64,000 nt of DNA from Microglena sp. YARC (lineage: Eukaryota > Chlorophyta > Chlorophyceae > Chlamydomonadales > Chlamydomonadaceae). The position numbers were made by a program, and so were the translations under genes. The DNA is taken from NCBI GenBank assembly GCA_022414725.1, contig CM039462.1, forward strand, positions 122,951,786-123,015,785, written 5' to 3'. Of the stretch, positions 9,615-17,760 are shown in pieces. The notes under the pieces are model-generated. The model had not been told where the DNA came from, did no database searches, and saw only the letters and a list, made by a program, of their open reading frames with translations. How positions within the stretch are numbered: the first letter of the stretch is position 1; every line of letters starts with the position of its first letter.

Positions 9615-10864
9615 CTACAGGAGTGTAATGAATTCTTGTTGGAGTGTAATGAATTCTTTCAAGAGTCGGCGTCGGCACACAACATAACTCGGGTTTGTAT
9701 TCACGTGTCTCCATGTTTTCTGAATAGTCGCTGCGGCTCTGCGTCTTCGCACTAAACGGCACGCGTCTTGGACGGATACCAACATGTTGCGGTTTCTACT
9801 CAATCTGCACCAGTCCCATGGTTTGTCCGGGTTACTCAAGACATTGTCCCAGGTGACCACGCAACTATTGTTTGAGCTAAAATAAAACCAATCCCATGGT
9901 TTGTCAAGGTTACTCGAGACAATGTCCCAGGTGGCTACCCCGGGGTTTACACTCAATCCACACCACTCCCACGGCTTGTCCGGGTTACTCGAGACAATGT
10001 CCCACGAGGCTACACTGGGGTTTGTGCTCAACAAATACCAATCCCATGGTTTGTCCGGGTTACTCGAGACAATGTCCCAGGTGGCTACCCCGGGGTTTAC
10101 ACTCAATCCACGCCAGTCCCATGGTTTGTCCGGGTTACTCGAGACAATGTCCCACGAGGCTACACTGGGGTTTTTGCTCAACCAATACCAATCCCATGGT
10201 TTGTCCGGGTCACTCGAGACAATGTCCCACGTGGCTACCCTGGGATTCGCACTCAATCCATGCCAGTTCCAGGGCTTGTCCGGGTTACTCGAGACAATGT
10301 CCCAGGTGGCTACCAAGATGTTTGTGCTCAACCAATACCAATCCCATGGTTTGTCCGGGTTACTCGAGACAATGTCCCATGTGTCTACCCCGGGGTTTAC
10401 ACTCAATCCACACCAGTTCCACGGCTTGTCCGGGTTACTCGACACGATGTCCCAAGAGTCTACACTCGAGTTTAAGCTCAATCCACACCAGTCCCATGGT
10501 TTGTCCAGGTTATTGAGACAATGTCACACGAGGCTACACTGGGGTTTGTGCTCAACCAATACCAATCCCATGGTTTGTCCGGGTTACTGGAGACAATATC
10601 CCACGTAGCTACCCTGGGATTCGCACTCAATAAATGCCAGTCCCATGGGTTGTCCGGGTTACTCGACACAACGTCCCACGTGACGACATTGGGGTTTAAG
10701 CACAATTTACGCCAATCCCACGGTTTGTCTGGGTTACTCGACACGACGTCCCATGTCAGGTATGGATTATCACTCAAGTGACCCCAATCCCATTTGCATT
10801 CTCCGGATTTGACTCGATCCAGTATGTGACTCTTAATTTCTGCGTCGAGCATTATTGTGTGCAA
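9615..10864 (-). CDS. NPDKPWDW-repeat protein, copy 2 (one frameshift)
   Basis: The gene runs from an ATG at 10,864 to a stop at 9615, with one frame change near 10,480-10,520 where a repeat reads 'SITWTNHGTG'. It has about thirteen units of roughly 25 residues with consensus VATWDIVSSNPDKPWDWYWL. It ends with TIQKTWRHVNTNPSYVVC and a basic tail, like copy 1. The plus-strand ORFs over the same bases (9896-10,608) are periodic shadows. Function is unknown. Confidence 0.75.
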
Positions 10865-10893
10865 TTAAATAAAGTGGGACCATTCGTTTACAC

Positions 10894-11035
10894 TCAAAGA
10901 AAGTGCCGCCGTGATGCGAGATGTCGCCATGTGACTCGACACGATTCGACACAGATGCCGCCGTGATGCGAGATGTCGCCACGTGACTCGACTCGACTCG
11001 ACTCGACACAGATGCCGCCGTCCTTGATGAGAGTG
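10894..11035. repeat. tandem GACTCGACAC / GATGCGAGATGTCGCCA motif block
   Basis: Two to three imperfect copies of a roughly 55-bp unit contain CGCCGTGATGCGAGATGTCG and GTGACTCGACACGA, plus a (GACTC)n run. Related motifs occur at about 3114-3180, 46,905 and 51,117-51,190. It sits about 110 bp upstream of the next gene's ATG. Confidence 0.6.
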
Positions 11036-11143
11036 GTCGCCGTTCCCTCTAAAAAGTTTCTAAAAGAAATTGAAACGTAATACCGACAACTGATAATTAA
11101 TATCTCTCCTCTCCCCCCTCGTTCCTTCAACTTTCCCGTCACC

Positions 11144-11560
11144 ATGTCTACAACTATGTCTGCCGAGATCGCTGCATTCATCGATACCACCCGTATCTTT
11201 GACATTCTCCTGAAGACTGACCGAAAGAGGATATCCCAGAGAGCCACCGTCGCTCAATTGAAGGACACCTGTAACGCGATCATTTCCTTGATCTGCGTTC
11301 CTGCGTGCCTCGCCGACTCTGTCGGCGCAATGAAGAGGGCACACGCTAGGTTTCTCGTCTTATCCTTTAAATGGGAGAAGGCGCCTCTGCAGGCCGTACT
11401 TTACCATGTGATCTCTGATGTGGTCGATGCTGTTGATGGTGTTGATCCTGCTGCTGATGCTTTTGCTGTTGTTCCTAGAACTTCTGAAGAACTTGTTCAT
11501 GCTGCTTTTGCTTCTGTATTTGGTTTGACTGATGCTTTTGCTTTTGTGCCAAGGTATTGA
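11144..11560 (+). CDS. low-complexity family protein, N-terminal module (truncated)
   Basis: It starts MSTTMSAEIAAFIDTT. Residues about 38-66, VAQLKDTCNAIISL and CVPACLADSVGAMKRAHARF, match the protein at 45,297. The VxQLKDxC pattern resembles the first helix of SAP-type DNA-binding domains, but this is tentative. The later half is valine/alanine/aspartate-rich and ends early compared with the paralogue, which has a conserved C-terminal motif absent here. A pyrimidine-rich leader precedes the ATG in both. Confidence 0.55.
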   Translation: MSTTMSAEIAAFIDTTRIFDILLKTDRKRISQRATVAQLKDTCNAIISLICVPACLADSVGAMKRAHARFLVLSFKWEKAPLQAVLYHVISDVVDAVDGVDPAADAFAVVPRTSEELVHAAFASVFGLTDAFAFVPRY

Positions 11561-11890
11561 TCTTCTCTATAAGATCGACAACCTGGGCCTTGAGATTCGC
11601 TCAATTGACCTCGGCTGCCAGCAGTAGATTCTGCCCCCTTAAATTCAGTGACAAGTGGAACTAAGTCCCCTTTACGGAGTTTCATTTTTCTTGTAAAACC
11701 AATTAGTTTTATGAAACGATACGAAGAGACACGTACGACCGTCATTCAAGTAATCATCGTTCCAATGTAAAACACTTCAAACGTCATCATCCCACAGGGT
11801 GATACAAGGGAATTATGTTATCTACCGGTACAGGTCTCGTCGTCTTCGCCCCCGAACTCTTCCGCATTTCGTGGAAAAGTGAATAACGTG
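11561..11890. repeat. transposon debris
   Basis: Bases 11,645-11,700 (tgacaagtggaactaagtcc...) recur at 50,296-50,385. Bases 11,805-11,825 contain ACAAGGGAATTATGTTA, the inner part of the family D end. No gene is seen. Confidence 0.5.
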
Positions 11891-12697
11891 TTATCTTTCG
11901 GACCACACTTTGACAACCGGCCGGTTCTTGAACGTGCCTGTATTCTGCATGTAATTCTCAAAGGTCAGCTTAAATGGCATAGGATGATTCAAAAAAATGT
12001 CCCCAAACACCGAATACTCACATTTCGAATACACACCGGTTGTCGACGACTTGTCGTCGTTTATGATCATTAGCATTAAGGGGATGACTCTCTCTAGGCC
12101 ACTGCGCATGCTTCTAGTATTGACAGTCGCGGCGAGTTTGGTGATGCCCGAAAACCGTGTCTCTATACTATCGAGTGCGTCTAGCGTGACGTACATAGCG
12201 GTGCCGAAGCACCCCAACCATTCCCCCCCATTATTGTACACACGCATGATCTCCTTTTGCGTTTCCGAAGATAGAGCGCCCATCGTCTGCATAGTGGCCT
12301 CCTCGTGTCTGAAGTTGCTCGAAAAGTGCCACAGGAACCTGAAGCCGGGGGTGTGTAGGGCAATAGACTCAGGTATAGGTTGGTTCAGGAACATAGCGTC
12401 GTGAATGACCAGCGCCGTCTCGAACAAGCGCTTAGTGAACATGTAGTACAACGGAATGATCTCACCAGCCCCCGCCTGCAAGTCCGATTCAATCACGGTA
12501 AGATGAGGTATCGTCCCTTCGATGGGTATGCATGCTGCGCGCATGTCCGGGTCCGAGTGGTCGTCTACGATGACCACCGGCATGGTCGGGTGCACCGCTC
12601 GGATGCGGTGCACGCACGTGTGCCAATACCACATGTGCACCGGTTTTTTCATGCATCGCAGAATCACGATGCCATCCACACTTCTATGAATCATCAT
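11891..12697 (-). CDS. giant-virus-type glycosyltransferase
   Basis: An intact 268-residue ORF. Residues 41-49, VVIVDDHSD, and 96-100, LVIHD, fit the nucleotide-sugar-binding and DxD-like positions of GT-A fold transferases. The order GIVILRC, GAGEIIPLYY, LWHFSSNF and GCFGTAMYV matches a family widespread in giant viruses and annotated as glycosyltransferase. The substrate is unknown; such enzymes usually decorate virion proteins. It reads away from the amidoligase-like gene's stop, about 90 bases apart. It is one of the few undamaged virus-like genes in the window. Confidence 0.7.
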   Translation of the reverse strand: MMIHRSVDGIVILRCMKKPVHMWYWHTCVHRIRAVHPTMPVVIVDDHSDPDMRAACIPIEGTIPHLTVIESDLQAGAGEIIPLYYMFTKRLFETALVIHDAMFLNQPIPESIALHTPGFRFLWHFSSNFRHEEATMQTMGALSSETQKEIMRVYNNGGEWLGCFGTAMYVTLDALDSIETRFSGITKLAATVNTRSMRSGLERVIPLMLMIINDDKSSTTGVYSKCEYSVFGDIFLNHPMPFKLTFENYMQNTGTFKNRPVVKVWSER

Positions 12698-12784
12698 TTA
12701 CAGTAATACCGGTACATATTTTTAAGCATTTTGGATCACCGGAAATGGTGTTGACTGTCTCCTCTCCTACTACATCAATCAGTC

Positions 12785-12812
12785 CGTTTCATTTTACTGT
12801 TCTGCCGACTGT
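12785..12812 (-). repeat. transposon terminal repeat, family C
   Basis: The inverse of the family C end overlaps the last codons of the next gene. It contributes the C-terminal residues STVGRTVK and the stop codon. Confidence 0.7.
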
Positions 12813-14771
12813 AGAATGCGTCGCTCTGTTCATCATTGCGACGAGATATGGTGCGTCCAATTTTGACTTTTCTACCAATATTTTTTCCGTAGCATCCAAT
12901 TCGTTGTACATCGCTTCCCACGCCTCCTGGTTGGTGTTCGAGAACGCGGGCGGTCCTTCGTCGTTCGACCGCGGATGCATGAGGGCTGTGACGGAGTGGG
13001 CGAAGTACTCTGCGTGAAGGCTCTTCGCGAAGTCCTGCAGCGCACCGAACGCGGTGGCGGATGATGCATTGCGTGTCTTCAGGGATGAAATACCCGCCTG
13101 GGACGCGATGTAGGTGGTGTACGCCTTGGGTAATGGGGCGTGCGCTCCCTGCTTTTGTACGGCGTCGAGCGCGGCGTTCCAGTGGGGCGAGAGGGTGGCG
13201 GCGTGCGTGGCGAAGAAGGCTTGGGTGTCTGGGTCAGAGTCGGCGTTATCATGCCATATTTTTTCGACCTGCGAGACGGCGGCTGCGCCCAAGAGCACGA
13301 CGAGGTGAAGCACATGATCGATTTGGTGCGTGGGCATGTTGTCGATCGCGCGGAATTCGATGCCGACGAGTTCCTTCCCCCACCTCCTCGCGTCAATAGG
13401 CGCGTTCCGCGACACCTTGACCTTAGGCGTCCCCTCTCCATGCACGAACCGGAGTTCCAGTGTGTCGCGGACGCGGAGCCAGAGGGGCACCCAACCCTTC
13501 TTCAGGGACATGTCTAAAGAGTCGCAGAGCCTGCTGCGGATGTCGGCCCCCGTCCCTGCCTCTGGACTCTTATGTAATGGGATATTCCAAGTGTAATTAG
13601 GGTAATAATACCCATTCCGCATGTGTGAGCCAATGCATGCTGTGAACGGGACCTTTTTGCCATCGATCCACACGAATAGCTTGGACATGTCGTCGCGTTG
13701 CATGCGTGCCCCGCGTCTTGCCAGCATGTCCGACTCGTTTTCGAACCACATGACCTGGAACCCGGTAATCGAATCGACGTCCGGCCCTCGTGCGATGTAC
13801 TTCACGGCTGTGGTGCCGTATCCGGCAAAGTTACTGGTGTCCGCGCGCATGCTGGCGCGGTTGTGCGTGTTCTTGTCGTCGCCAAGGGCGCGGGGGTCGC
13901 CCGAGAAAAGACTCATGAGCAATGGCTCAACCGTCTGCAGCAGATGGCCCAGGTACGCGTGCTGCAGTTGCAGCAGCTTGAACTCGCGCAAGGTCATGTC
14001 TACATTGCGATCGTGCGGGAGCGTCACCCAGACGTGGAAGCTGCCCTCGTATAAGGCGTCGCCCTGTGGGGTGATTCTGCCGCTCCACGGAAATATCTGC
14101 GCGCCGGTGATTCCCTCCTCGTTCGCGCGTGCCAGGACCGCTGCTTCAGCGTCGTGCAGCTGTCTCGCCACGCCGGCAACGGTCGCGTTTTTGTGCTTTG
14201 TGCTGCGAGTCTCCAGGAATGGGCCGTCCACGTCGTAAGTTTTGTTTATTTTTGATTGTTGTTGTTCTTGTTTTTGTTGTTGGGATTTCTTCGATACCTT
14301 GACTGCGCGGAGCGCGCACAGGCTGCGCAGTGTGTCCTCATCGGACAGCGGTGTGCTAGGTCGCTTTTCGTTAGGGATCACCGTGATCGAATATATGTCG
14401 TCATAGCAGCAGGTGACAAACAGTGTGTCCCCACTGTAAATGCTCGTCTGTACGGTATCCTTGCCTTGCTTGCGCATGAAGGTTTTAATCGACAATGACC
14501 TGGACGCGTTAGACTTTGCTTTTTCGGAGTCCAAGAAAAGCCCGTCCAGTCCTGCGATGTGCTGCAGGTGCTCGCGGATCGCCTTTGTGTCCAGGTCGAC
14601 GCCTGCGGGTGCGCGCACGGCAGACACGCTCTCATCGTTTTTTATCGAAGAGTAATGCGACCCGCCTTGGCCGTACTCGGGGAGGACCTTTGACGGAAGG
14701 AGCGTTTGCGCACGCGGGGAAGAAGATAGAGAGACGTTGAACTCGTGCTCAACACCGAGTCCCCACTGCAT
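12789..14771 (-). CDS. amidoligase-like (GCS-fold) enzyme
   Basis: The preferred start is the ATG at 14,771 because the upstream nine codons lie in a family D transposon end. The protein is about 660 residues. Residues 4-11 are GLGVEHEF, a signature of amidoligases related to glutamate-cysteine ligase, which form amide bonds using ATP. Other family-like features are FHVWVTLPHD, a GDPRALGDD segment, ADTSNFAGYGTTAV and, later, ELVGIEFRAID, which could supply another metal- or substrate-binding glutamate. Such proteins occur in several giant viruses; the substrate here is unknown. The last eight residues and the stop come from a family C end, so the original C-terminus is lost. Confidence 0.65.
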   Translation of the reverse strand: MQWGLGVEHEFNVSLSSSPRAQTLLPSKVLPEYGQGGSHYSSIKNDESVSAVRAPAGVDLDTKAIREHLQHIAGLDGLFLDSEKAKSNASRSLSIKTFMRKQGKDTVQTSIYSGDTLFVTCCYDDIYSITVIPNEKRPSTPLSDEDTLRSLCALRAVKVSKKSQQQKQEQQQSKINKTYDVDGPFLETRSTKHKNATVAGVARQLHDAEAAVLARANEEGITGAQIFPWSGRITPQGDALYEGSFHVWVTLPHDRNVDMTLREFKLLQLQHAYLGHLLQTVEPLLMSLFSGDPRALGDDKNTHNRASMRADTSNFAGYGTTAVKYIARGPDVDSITGFQVMWFENESDMLARRGARMQRDDMSKLFVWIDGKKVPFTACIGSHMRNGYYYPNYTWNIPLHKSPEAGTGADIRSRLCDSLDMSLKKGWVPLWLRVRDTLELRFVHGEGTPKVKVSRNAPIDARRWGKELVGIEFRAIDNMPTHQIDHVLHLVVLLGAAAVSQVEKIWHDNADSDPDTQAFFATHAATLSPHWNAALDAVQKQGAHAPLPKAYTTYIASQAGISSLKTRNASSATAFGALQDFAKSLHAEYFAHSVTALMHPRSNDEGPPAFSNTNQEAWEAMYNELDATEKILVEKSKLDAPYLVAMMNRATHSTVGRTVK

Positions 14772-14785
14772 TATATGTATTGTTA

Positions 14786-14813
14786 TACACTCGGACAAGG
14801 GAATTATGTTACG
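14786..14813 (+). repeat. transposon terminal repeat, family D
   Basis: TA followed by CACTCGGACAAGGGAATTAT. The same end plus more than 80 bases of interior recurs at 44,152-44,260, and an inverted copy at about 48,418-48,446. It abuts the start of the amidoligase-like gene. Confidence 0.65.
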
Positions 14814-14885
14814 TAATAATCCTCTAAAAGTCCTCTTGTATGTGTTTATATTCTACACTTCGATCGACACTGCGTTCTGTAAAAT

Positions 14886-14955
14886 TTACACATCAATACA
14901 ATATTGCAACAGTTGTCTTTACACATCAATACAATATTGCAACAGTTGTGTTTAC
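14886..14955 (+). repeat. 35-bp tandem duplication
   Basis: Two adjacent copies of TTTACACATCAATACAATAT followed by TGCAACAGTTGT. It lies between the family D end and the F-box/LRR gene. No other feature is seen in 14,814-15,077. Confidence 0.7.
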
Positions 14956-15077
14956 TTGTATTCCGCCACCGCATCGTGTGTAATGAATGGACGGACGGAT
15001 GGATTCGACAGTTTTCTGCCGGTTATTGTAGGTTTCTGCAACTGAATCCATCTTCCTGCTCCACGGGACATTCGAGA

Positions 15078-16488
15078 CTACTTTACCGTTTTTTCCGTCA
15101 TTTTCAGATCAATCAACGAAGTGAGCCCGGAAATCGGTGATATGTCGCCCACGTCGGTGTTCGAAATGTCCAGGTGCACCAATGAAGTGAGTCCTGCCAG
15201 TGGTGATATGTCGTCCACGTCGGTACCCTCCATGTTCAGGTGAACCAAAGCAGTGAGGCCGGAAAGCGGTGATATGTCGGTCATGTGGAGGTGCGAAATG
15301 TCTAGGTGAACCAAAGCAGTGAGGCCGGACAGCGGTGATAAGTCTTCGATCCTGTCTTCGATGTTCGGAATGTAGAGGTGAAGCAACGAAGTGAGTCCTG
15401 ACAGCGGTGATATGTTGTCCACACGTGTGTACGACATGTTAAGGTGCGTCAATAAAGTGAGTCCGGACAGAGGTGATATGGTGTCCACAAGCGTGTTATC
15501 CATATCCAGGTGAATCAACGAAGTGAGTCCGGACAGCGGTGATAGGTCGGCAACGTAGATGTGCGCCATGTTCAGGTGCGTCAACGAAGTGAGGGCGGAT
15601 AGTGGTGATATGTCTTCCACTTCGTTGAACGACATATCCAGGTGAAGCAACGAAGTGAGGCCGGACAGAGGTGATAGGTCTTCGCCCGCTGAGGTGTACG
15701 ACATATCCAGATAAATCAACGAGGTGAGGCCGGAAAGCGGTGATATGTATTCCACACGTGTGTAAGGGATGTTAAGGCGAATCAACGAAGTGAGGCCGGA
15801 CAGTGGTGATATGTCGAACACGTAGGTGTGCTCCATGTTCAGGTGCGTCAACGAAGTGAGTCCGGACAGAGGTGAGATGTCTTCCACTTCGTTGTACGAC
15901 ATGTACAGGTTAAGCAACGAAGTGAGGCCGGACAGAGGTGATAGGTCTGCGCCCGCTGAGGTGTACGACATATCCAGATAAACCAACGAAGTGAGGCCGG
16001 ACAGCGGTGATATGTCAAACACGTCTGTGTGCGAAATGTCTAGGTGAACCAACGCAGTGAGGCCGGACAACGGCGATAGGTCTACGCCCGCTGAGGTGTA
16101 CGACATATCCAGATAAACCAACGAAGTGAGTCCGGACAGCGGTGATATGTCAAACACGTCTGTGTGCGAAATGTCTAGGTGAACCAACGCAGTGAGGCCG
16201 GACAACGGTGATAGGTCTTCGCCCTCTGAGGTGTACGACATTTTTTTTGTAGGGTACGACGTCTTTCCCACGATTGATACCTATTTTCAACTCTTCGAGC
16301 CTGCAAATGCGTGAGACATAGTCCAAACTTGTATAATGTCTCAGGTGGATCCTTGTGATACACCGGGGTGCGACGCATCTCCACTGTTTGCTAACGAGAG
16401 CCACTTGTTTGAGGTGGCATTCGTTCGAAATCGCATTGGATAGAATGATCTCCAATACATCTTCATTGATTTCGTCAAAAGAACTCAT
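15078..16488 (-). CDS. F-box/leucine-rich-repeat protein, copy 1 (one frameshift)
   Basis: It starts at 16,488 with an F-box (NEDVLEIILSNAISNE, then LKQVALVSKQWR). The frame then changes near 16,240-16,270, where the other copy reads straight through, and continues as about sixteen 23-residue leucine-rich repeats of the type DISPLSGLTSLVHLDMSYT to a stop at 15,078. Such proteins usually select targets for SCF ubiquitin ligases, and giant viruses carry many. Copy 2 at 23,304-24,608 has a nearly identical first 75 residues. The break lies in a T/A run (cattttttttgtag). Confidence 0.75.
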
Positions 16489-16591
16489 TCGTTTGTGTTA
16501 CTGAAGAATTAATGGTTGTTTACACATCATTTGATGACGAGAAGTCGCCGTCGCCCTCCCAGAGGACGACGAAACCACCGAGGACGTTGGC

Positions 16592-16702
16592 ACGGGGTGC
16601 ATGAAACAGCGTGAGGCGTACCTCGCCACCAAGCTAGCTACGCTCTACGAGCTTGCAATTGAGCTTCGCTCCATGTCCCTCGTCTTCCTGGCGCTCAGTT
16701 AG
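16592..16702 (+). pseudogene. C-terminal fragment of the low-complexity family
   Basis: It encodes CMKQREAYLATKLATLYELA and ends at TAG 16,700-16,702. It matches the C-terminal motif of the gene at 45,297-46,248 and a second fragment at 24,730-24,840. In both fragment cases it lies just upstream of an F-box/LRR gene on the opposite strand. Confidence 0.6.
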
Positions 16703-16775
16703 TAAAACCTCTTTTTTTGTCTCATTTTGTATACAGTTGTTCTCAAATAATTTTGGGACACTCAGTATAATTTGA

Positions 16776-17760
16776 ATGATATCCCTTGAAACCAGGTACA
16801 GGTCCGTGGTTCACTACAAATATTTTTTGAGGAGTCTCAGGAAGGTTTGTAATATATACAATGTGTCCAAGAGCTCACTACATAGATGGGTCAATGCTGA
16901 TCAGGTTGGTAAAAGTAAGCGTTTAAAACGAAAAAGGAAAGAATTGTCCATGCTTTTACGTTCCACGATATCCAATAATATTGCAGAGAACCCCTTCATA
17001 ACATGCAAGGATTTGGTCGGTATAATTTGCAAGAGTTGTAATGTGAGATTATCGATCAGTACTGCATCGAGACACATAAAACAATGTGGATTTTCTAGGA
17101 AGAAGGCGTTTCCCACAGTTTCTCTACGGACATTCAAAAGAAAATGTAGAAATGTTTTGTGACAAGTACAGAGAAAGCTCTAACGTTGTTTGTATCGACG
17201 AAGCAGGATTTTACGCTGGAGAACACAGCAAATATGGATACAGCAAGATCGGTTCTCGATTAACTACGAAGACAATGAGTAACCTCCGTCGTGTGAAGTT
17301 CACTTTATTACTCGCTATTTCATCTCAGGGAATAATAGATTATCAGTTATTGGAGCACAATTGTAAAAAAGAAGATTTCATTAAATTCTTTAAAACTTTG
17401 GTCATCCCAAAGAAAACCACGATCGTCATGGATAATATTCGGTTTCACCATTCTTCAGAAATCAAGGATATATCCGAATGCAAAGGGTGGAAGCTTTTGT
17501 ACACCCCTCCTTATTGCCCCAGAGCTAATGCGATTGAACAAATATGTGGAAGCATGAAGAGAGACTACAGGGCATCATGTCCATTGACGTCAACCTGTAA
17601 TTTCGATTACTTAATGCAAATATGTTGTGTTCTAGAAATGTGGAGGTATAAAGACTTGTCAAAATATATGATTAATACGAGAGATTGGGTTAGGAATGTT
17701 CGAGAGAGCCTGTCTGCAGATCCAGATTACATCAAAACGTTTTCGGGGTACAATTTGTGA
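16776..17760 (+). CDS. IS630/Tc1-type DDE transposase (two overlapping frames)
   Basis: The ATG at 16,776 sits in the subterminal repeat. The first frame (to 17,162) holds a helix-turn-helix region (NIYNVSKSSLHRW) and the linker. The second frame, open from 17,086, holds the catalytic core: VCIDEAGF (first Asp), VMDNIRFHHS (second Asp) and CPRANAIEQ (Glu), all present. The join requires a +1 shift near 17,133-17,142 (TTCAAAAGAAAA). This could be programmed frameshifting, known in some IS630 elements, or an inactivating indel. The stop overlaps the Fanzor start. Confidence 0.85.

Noticed and set aside
9896..10608. Long plus-strand ORFs with LSGLLETMS / CPGYSRQCP repeats
   Set aside because: They are antisense shadows of the NPDKPWDW-repeat gene; the minus strand has the known repeat and tail.
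14772..14798. Upstream start of the amidoligase-like gene (MSECITIHI)
   Set aside because: Those codons lie in a family D transposon end; the internal ATG just before GLGVEHEF fits the family.
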